Source of the DNA: Desulfobacterales bacterium
GTDB taxonomy: Bacteria > Desulfobacterota > DSM-4660 > Desulfatiglandales > B25-G16
DNA: 9,306 nt
Direction of reading: 5' to 3'
Assembly (NCBI GenBank): GCA_030672485.1
Contig: DAOVGH010000023.1
Location: 1 to 9,306 of the forward strand
Part shown: in pieces, positions 5,755 through 9,306 of the stretch
Layout of the letters: each line of letters opens with the position of its first letter
Position numbering within the stretch: position 1 is the stretch's first letter
The notes under the pieces: generated by a model
Seen by the model: only the letters and a program-made list of their open reading frames with translations
Database searches by the model: none
Told to the model about the DNA's origin: nothing
Program-made: the position numbers and the translations under genes

Positions 5755-5877
5755 CATGGTCAATTGCCCCTACAATGTAAAGGACTGGATACGGGTGCTT
5801 TTGAGAAGAACGGAGACATCTTGGGGACAAAGAGAAAAAGACGACTTAACCATAGCGGCCAAGGTCTCTGATATTGC

Positions 5878-5954
5878 TGGTGCGCCCAGCAGGATTCGAA
5901 CCTGCGACCTACGGATTCGTAGTCCGTTACTCTATCCAGCTGAGCTATGGGCGC
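5878..5954 (-). tRNA. tRNA-Arg (anticodon ACG)
   Basis: The minus strand folds into a full cloverleaf. The acceptor stem is GCGCCCA/TGGGCGC and the D stem GCTC/GAGT. The anticodon stem is ACGGA/TCCGT around CTACGAA, giving anticodon ACG; A34 would be deaminated to inosine to read CGU, CGC and CGA. The T arm is GCAGG-TTCGAAT-CCTGC, the discriminator is A, and CCA is encoded, for 77 bases in all. It lies 46 bp after the rfaE2 stop on the same strand with no clear promoter of its own, so it may be processed from the rfaE2 transcript. Confidence 0.97.
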
Positions 5955-5956
5955 AT

Positions 5957-6001
5957 AGTAAAAGACCAACATCCTCTCTCAGGAAAGAAGGTGCTTTTAC
6001 T
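5957..6001 (-). repeat. Long hairpin between rfaE2 and tRNA-Arg
   Basis: AGTAAAAG (5957-5964) pairs with CTTTTACT (5994-6001). The stem continues as ACC/GGT (5965-5967 with 5990-5992) past a one-base bulge, and TCCT/AGGA (5972-5975 with 5981-5984) can form inside. It starts at the rfaE2 stop codon and ends 2 bp before the mature tRNA. With no T-run it is not a standard terminator and may serve processing. Confidence 0.4.
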
Positions 6002-6501
6002 TAGCTATTTCTAACGGAGTAAAAATTAGCAATCCTGCGAATGATAGCTGAAGTGGAAATACCCGGGACAAGTGGTATTCGCTTGACCTCACCCCCTGTT
6101 TTCTTTATTAGTTCAGCACCTATGATGTCCTCTTCGGCCCAGTCTGAACCTTTAGCTAAGACCCGAGGCTGGAGATATTTGATTATGGCCAGGGGATCTT
6201 TCTCATCAAAGATAACTACCCCATCAACAAAACAGAGAGCAGCAAGCAATTCTGCCCTTGCTCCCACGGGCATTAGGGGACGATTTTTCCCCTTAATTTT
6301 CCGAACAGATCTGTCACTATTTAAGCCAACTATCAGATAATCTCCGCACTTCTTTGCTTCAGAAAGAAAGCGGATATGACCTTGGTGAAGGATATCAAAA
6401 CAGCCGTTGGTAAAAATCACCTTTTTGCCTTCCCCTTTGACCCTTTCTACTGCCTCTTTCATTGCCGACCGGTTTTTTATTTTTGCGAGGTATTCTTCCA
6501 T
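6001..6501 (-). CDS. rfaE2: D-glycero-beta-D-manno-heptose 1-phosphate adenylyltransferase (RfaE2/HldC type)
   Basis: This stand-alone 166-residue nucleotidyltransferase makes ADP-heptose from heptose 1-phosphate and ATP in the cytoplasm, for the inner core of lipopolysaccharide. In enterobacteria it is the C-terminal half of HldE; here the kinase half is absent and must be encoded elsewhere. Visible motifs are TNGCFDILHQGH (31-42) with the HxGH ATP-binding site, and NRPLMPVGARAELLAAL (73-89). KGSDW (117-121) follows, and ISTSAII (148-154) corresponds to the family ISTT block. The N-terminal extension of about 25 residues is normal for RfaE2. The ATG start lies inside the end of the J/HTH gene, a 25-bp overlap that suggests coupling. 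A modest AGG lies 9 bp upstream. Confidence 0.93.
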   Translation of the reverse strand: MEEYLAKIKNRSAMKEAVERVKGEGKKVIFTNGCFDILHQGHIRFLSEAKKCGDYLIVGLNSDRSVRKIKGKNRPLMPVGARAELLAALCFVDGVVIFDEKDPLAIIKYLQPRVLAKGSDWAEEDIIGAELIKKTGGEVKRIPLVPGISTSAIIRRIANFYSVRNS

Positions 6502-7142
6502 TCGAGATACCTTTTCACATATCCATCCACCATTTGGCTGTGATCAGCATCTAAGATTTCAGCGTAGGACTTTAGAAATCCTTTTAGATACACAAGTGCG
6601 GGAAGTTCTTCGAAATGTTCTTCCTCAATATCGTTCAATGTTTTCTTTGGTATTTTTGTCTTTCGGTATATCTCTTCTAGGCTGATTTCTCTGGCTGTCC
6701 TAAGAACCTTAATGCTTTTGCCAGTTACACGGGTTTGGTCATCGAATAGATCGAGGTTGGCATCAGAGGCTTGTTTCCCATTCTCTGCCTTTTCTTCGTT
6801 TTGAACAAGACTCTCAACGCTTACCTCCCTTAGTTTGCCTTTGACGCCATTTGATTCTTCGAGGGATGGAAACCCGATTTCCTGAGGACAAAGCTCTCCC
6901 CTTTCTATCAAAGAATGATTGTATTCTTTTCTAAGCTGGCTGTTAGTCAAAGTCTTGTATCCATGAACTAAACGGGAAAGTATTCGTTCCCTTTCCTTTT
7001 GTGTAAACAATGAATAGGTGGCAATAGAATCAGTTGAGTATATGCTCATGGCCTGATCGTATGCACATCGAACTTCGTCAAAAGATGCCCTAGGGGAAAT
7101 GCCGAGTAATTTGTAATAGTTTTGGTCGGTCAGTTTCTCCAT
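6477..7142 (-). CDS. J-like domain plus RodZ-type helix-turn-helix protein
   Basis: This 221-residue protein combines two recognisable parts. Residues 8-80 follow the J-domain pattern: NYYKLLGISPRAS, a helix, then GYKTLTNSQLRKEYN. The HPD tripeptide that activates Hsp70 ATPase is missing; the loop reads IYSTDS, so DnaK stimulation is unlikely. Residues about 140-212 match the HTH_25 domain of RodZ-like proteins: IKVLRTAREISLEEIYRKTK, then LPALVYLKGFLKSYAEIL. The linker, about 85-138, is polar and probably disordered. Unlike RodZ there is no transmembrane segment afterwards. It follows the MinD-like ATPase by 29 bp, with no evident Shine-Dalgarno, and overlaps rfaE2. A scaffold or adaptor role with the ATPase is inference; DNA binding is possible but unproven. 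Confidence 0.85.
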   Translation of the reverse strand: MEKLTDQNYYKLLGISPRASFDEVRCAYDQAMSIYSTDSIATYSLFTQKERERILSRLVHGYKTLTNSQLRKEYNHSLIERGELCPQEIGFPSLEESNGVKGKLREVSVESLVQNEEKAENGKQASDANLDLFDDQTRVTGKSIKVLRTAREISLEEIYRKTKIPKKTLNDIEEEHFEELPALVYLKGFLKSYAEILDADHSQMVDGYVKRYLEWKNTSQK

Positions 7143-7171
7143 GAATCACTGGATATCTGGCTAAAAGGCCT

Positions 7172-8209
7172 TTAACGGGTAGAAAAGTCTAGTCCTAATT
7201 GATAGGTGGGTAACATCTTTTGGCTGATCTCAATAATCTCCTCAAATGCCTTAGAATGGGGGAAATAATCCATCAAGGGCTTCCTCTGGAGTAAGCCTCT
7301 CCTAACGTTGTTATCATAGCTGACATTTCCCAGGAAATCAATGGGGATACCAAAATATTTCCTGGCCGCCAGAGCCATCTTTTGACCTATGGCTCTGTCT
7401 CTAGTTGTCCTTGCCTGGTTAACAATTAGTTTGATATCCAAGCTTGAGAGATAGCTTGCTATACTATCCCCAAGCTCTGGTTCGATCTTTTCTATGGCTT
7501 CCAGGAGATCAAAGACTGAGTAAAATTTGTGTCCATCCCTCTGCATGACTCCTTTATCTATCATGGATTTCACCACTTTTTGGCTGATCATGTTTCTTAA
7601 ATAGCGAAAAAGGAGACTCCTTGCAAAGCGGTAAGTATTCTCAATGGATGTAGGTTCCGGCGATGTTATAAGGATACCACAGTGGGAGATTAAGAAAAAG
7701 TCAAGGGTATTAAAGGATGTACCAGGACCCAGATCTACCAAAATGTAGCTATAATTCAGCTTTTTGATATTACTTAGTATCTTTCTCTTTTGTACATAGG
7801 ATAGATTGGCCATCCCTATTATGTCTTTGGCGCCAGAAATCAGTTTAAGATTATTTATCCCTGTCTTGACTATGACACCATTAATATGCGATTTTTTCTT
7901 AGCGAGAAAATCAGATAGGCCTGTTTGTGGAGGTTCTAAGCCCAAAAGGGTGTGTAGATTAGCCGTTCCCAAATCAGCATCTATCAAAAGGACCTCATTG
8001 CCTCTACTGGCTAAACAGATACCCATGCTTGCGGTAATCAGACTCTTGCCGGTGCCTCCTTTTCCACCACCAATGGCCAGTATGTAGTTCTCCACTGTTT
8101 TTGCTTTTCTTATTGCCACCTCTTCAGCCATTGCCAACCACTGGGACCTGAGTTGGGGGGTAAGATAACAGTTGATTGTACCGATTGCAACTTTTTTCTG
8201 GATATCCAA
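7172..8209 (-). CDS. MinD/FlhG-like deviant-Walker P-loop ATPase
   Basis: This 345-residue protein belongs to the ParA/MinD superfamily. It shows the deviant Walker A GGKGGTGKS (48-56), the switch/Walker A' block LIDADLGTANLHTLLG (75-90) and Walker B YILVDLGPGTS (155-165). The LGTAN block is closer to MinD and FlhG than to ParA. It is not obviously either: no C-terminal amphipathic helix as in MinD, no N-terminal DQA motif as in FlhG, and no flagellar or min genes nearby. About 45 residues precede the P-loop, and 200-260 look like an insertion. The start is TTG with AGGG 6 bp upstream; ATG at codon 27 would give a shorter, more usual N-terminus. It follows comF by 29 bp. Its role is likely positioning or regulatory. 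Confidence 0.88.
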   Translation of the reverse strand: MDIQKKVAIGTINCYLTPQLRSQWLAMAEEVAIRKAKTVENYILAIGGGKGGTGKSLITASMGICLASRGNEVLLIDADLGTANLHTLLGLEPPQTGLSDFLAKKKSHINGVIVKTGINNLKLISGAKDIIGMANLSYVQKRKILSNIKKLNYSYILVDLGPGTSFNTLDFFLISHCGILITSPEPTSIENTYRFARSLLFRYLRNMISQKVVKSMIDKGVMQRDGHKFYSVFDLLEAIEKIEPELGDSIASYLSSLDIKLIVNQARTTRDRAIGQKMALAARKYFGIPIDFLGNVSYDNNVRRGLLQRKPLMDYFPHSKAFEEIIEISQKMLPTYQLGLDFSTR

Positions 8210-8238
8210 TGCTTACCCTATTCATAGCGGACTATTCT

Positions 8239-8976
8239 TCAATCAAACAGGGTTCTTGCCAGTGTCAGACAGATGACAGTAATGGCCCCTGATCTTTTTA
8301 GGGTCCTGGCACATTCGTTCAAGGTGTAGCCTGTTGTAAAGACATCATCAACCAATACTATGTTTTCATCCTCTATGATATTAGGATATATGACGGAAAA
8401 GGCATCTTTAACGTTCTTTCTTCTTTCTTCCTTGCCTAGACCTGTCTGGGCCCTCGTATATCTTTTTCTGATAAGGGTTAGGTAATCCAATGGAGTTCCA
8501 AGTTCTGAGGCAAGTACCTTAGCGAGTGAGAGGCTTTGATTGAAGCCTCTCTCCCTTAATCTCCGCCTGTGGAGTGGTACGGGGATTGTTAAGAAGTCTT
8601 TAGGGTTAGGTATCCATTCTCTAGCAAAAGAGGAGAACAGAGTGCCAAGAGGGGATATTAGCTGAGTTTCCGAGTTGTATTTAAATCTTTGTATGGCCTC
8701 CATTAGCGGGCCTGAGTAAAGAAATGGGGCCCTGGCAAGATCATACCAGGGTCTCTTGCGAAGACAAATTTCACAGAGATGATCCTGCCCTTTTGAGGCA
8801 GGGAAAGGGAAGCCGCAAGCGGTACAAATCGGATGGGTTATAGGAGTTAGATCAGCTAAACAATTATCACACAAATGATGTGATGACGGACGATCTTCAT
8901 CAGCAGATAGAAATCGACCACAGATATGACAGCGTGGAGGATATATAATGTCAATCAATCGGGAAAACAACTTCAT
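8239..8976 (-). CDS. comF: ComF family phosphoribosyltransferase-like protein
   Basis: ComF proteins join an N-terminal zinc-binding region to a type I phosphoribosyltransferase domain; in competent bacteria they act in the cytoplasm on incoming single-stranded DNA, but many species keep the gene without known competence. Here 245 residues carry four Cys pairs (16/19, 36/39, 51/54, 68/71), enough for two zinc sites. PVPLHRRRLRERGFNQS (133-149) follows, then the PRPP-binding loop ENIVLVDDVFTTGYT (204-218). The length is typical. The ATG has no Shine-Dalgarno, and a consensus TATAAT ends 7 bp before it, implying a leaderless transcript. It is the first gene of the run leading through the MinD-like ATPase and J/HTH genes to rfaE2. 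Confidence 0.92.
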   Translation of the reverse strand: MKLFSRLIDIIYPPRCHICGRFLSADEDRPSSHHLCDNCLADLTPITHPICTACGFPFPASKGQDHLCEICLRKRPWYDLARAPFLYSGPLMEAIQRFKYNSETQLISPLGTLFSSFAREWIPNPKDFLTIPVPLHRRRLRERGFNQSLSLAKVLASELGTPLDYLTLIRKRYTRAQTGLGKEERRKNVKDAFSVIYPNIIEDENIVLVDDVFTTGYTLNECARTLKRSGAITVICLTLARTLFD

Positions 8977-8983
8977 TGATTTG

Positions 8984-9011
8984 ATTATAGACTATATCTC
9001 CCTTTTTTGAA
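8984..9011 (-). promoter_or_regulatory. Promoter of the comF operon
   Basis: On the minus strand, TATAAT (8984-8989, perfect -10) is preceded after 16 bp by TTCAAA (9006-9011, four of six for -35). Transcription would begin within a base or two of the comF ATG. The -35 is only 3 bp from the T-run of the groEL terminator. Confidence 0.6.
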
Positions 9012-9014
9012 TAC

Positions 9015-9046
9015 AAAAAAAGGCGACCAAATAGTAATTGGTCGCC
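9015..9046 (-). terminator. Intrinsic terminator of groEL
   Basis: On the minus strand, GGCGACCAA pairs perfectly with TTGGTCGCC (9 bp) around a 7-base loop and is followed by seven T. It begins 34 bp after the groEL stop and cleanly separates groEL from the comF operon. Confidence 0.93.
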
Positions 9047-9080
9047 CCAAGTTTAAAAGCAAAGCCACTTTCTGCAACAT

Positions 9081-9306
9081 TTACATCATTCCACCACCCA
9101 TTCCACCGTATCCGCCTCCTGGGGGCATCGGTGGCGCTGGCGCTTCCTCTTTTGGTTTCTCGGCTACCAATGCCTCGGTCGTTAGCATAAGGGCAGCGAC
9201 AGAAGCCGCATTCTGAAGGGCAAAGCGTACAACTTTGGTAGGATCAATAATGCCGGCCTTAACCAGGTCTTCATATTGAGCTGTTTCGGCATTGAGGCCA
9301 AAGGCA
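9081..9306 (-). CDS. groEL: Chaperonin GroEL, C-terminal part (5' end outside window)
   Basis: The last 74 residues of GroEL (Hsp60) are visible; the rest lies beyond the right edge. GroEL forms the cytoplasmic double-ring chaperonin that folds proteins with GroES and ATP. AFGLNAETAQYEDLVKAGII is the equatorial-domain segment near the C-terminus. DPTKVVRFALQNAASVAALM and LTTEALVAEKP follow, then the Gly-Met tail ending GYGGMGGGMM that projects into the ring cavity. The tail is the usual GGM type, indicating a normal groEL rather than a diverged paralogue lacking it. A strong terminator follows immediately. Confidence 0.97.
   Translation of the reverse strand, partial: AFGLNAETAQYEDLVKAGIIDPTKVVRFALQNAASVAALMLTTEALVAEKPKEEAPAPPMPPGGGYGGMGGGMM

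Noticed and set aside
4624..5828. GGGGACA near both 4643 and 5823 as direct repeats flanking an inserted segment
   Set aside because: Only seven bases are shared and the flanking bases differ; this is not distinguishable from chance.
4600..5954. Integrative element at tRNA-Arg with the SDR gene as cargo
   Set aside because: I looked for a second copy of the tRNA 3' end (the CCA-proximal bases) near 4600-4750 and found only short chance matches such as TGCGCC; there is no integrase.
5760..5972. Minus-strand ORF containing IAQLDRVTDYESVGRRFESC
   Set aside because: Spurious translation of the sense strand of the same tRNA gene.
5756..6004. Plus-strand ORF containing GAPSRIRTCDLRIRSPLLYP
   Set aside because: This is the familiar spurious translation of the antisense strand of tRNA-Arg; the reading frame is imposed by the tRNA sequence.
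1..9306. DnaA boxes, CRISPR arrays, complete insertion sequences
   Set aside because: No TTATCCACA-type cluster, spaced repeat array or transposase was found, although parS suggests an origin in the wider neighbourhood.

Overview
The window reads as chromosomal backbone of a Gram-negative bacterium, most likely an anaerobic deltaproteobacterial (Desulfobacterota-type) lineage. The heptose-activating enzyme RfaE2 implies lipopolysaccharide. The DUF3842 gene and a MinD-like ATPase paired with a J-domain/HTH protein recall gene neighbourhoods I associate with that group. The lineage is an inference, since no rRNA is present. A chromosomal parA-parB pair with an exact parS site suggests proximity to the replication origin.

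Layout. (1) 1-1341, plus strand: the C-terminal part of a UbiA prenyltransferase followed after 3 bp by a family 2 glycosyltransferase. (2) 1377-1796, minus: a DUF3842 protein. (3) 1797-2036: a divergent intergenic stretch with several inverted repeats. (4) 2037-2711, plus: plsY, whose 3' end overlaps parB tail to tail by 59 bp. (5) 2653-4264, minus: parB and parA, overlapping by 14 bp, with a perfect 16-bp parS 54 bp upstream of parA. (6) 4335-4751: no convincing gene, but a 13-bp deletion variant of parS, a 40-codon ORF behind a perfect Shine-Dalgarno, and a possibly frameshifted small ORF. (7) 4752-5522, minus: an SDR oxidoreductase, visibly more GC-rich than its neighbours, with its own consensus promoter and a palindrome at the start site. 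(8) 5878-5954, minus: tRNA-Arg(ACG). (9) 6001-8976, minus: a four-gene run comF, minD-like ATPase, J-domain/HTH gene and rfaE2, possibly reading through into the tRNA. (10) 9015-9306: the 3' end of groEL and its intrinsic terminator.

How the genes relate. ParA, ParB and parS form a complete segregation system. PlsY (phospholipid), RfaE2 (LPS core), UbiA (prenylated lipid or quinone) and the glycosyltransferase are envelope functions. The MinD-like ATPase and the J/HTH protein lie side by side in one operon and may work together, but I cannot assign a process.

The items most worth attention are the J/HTH protein (J-like fold without HPD, fused to a RodZ-type HTH) beside a MinD-like ATPase of unclear class, and the SDR island with the altered parS-like element near its edge. 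I saw no CRISPR array, complete insertion sequence or prophage.
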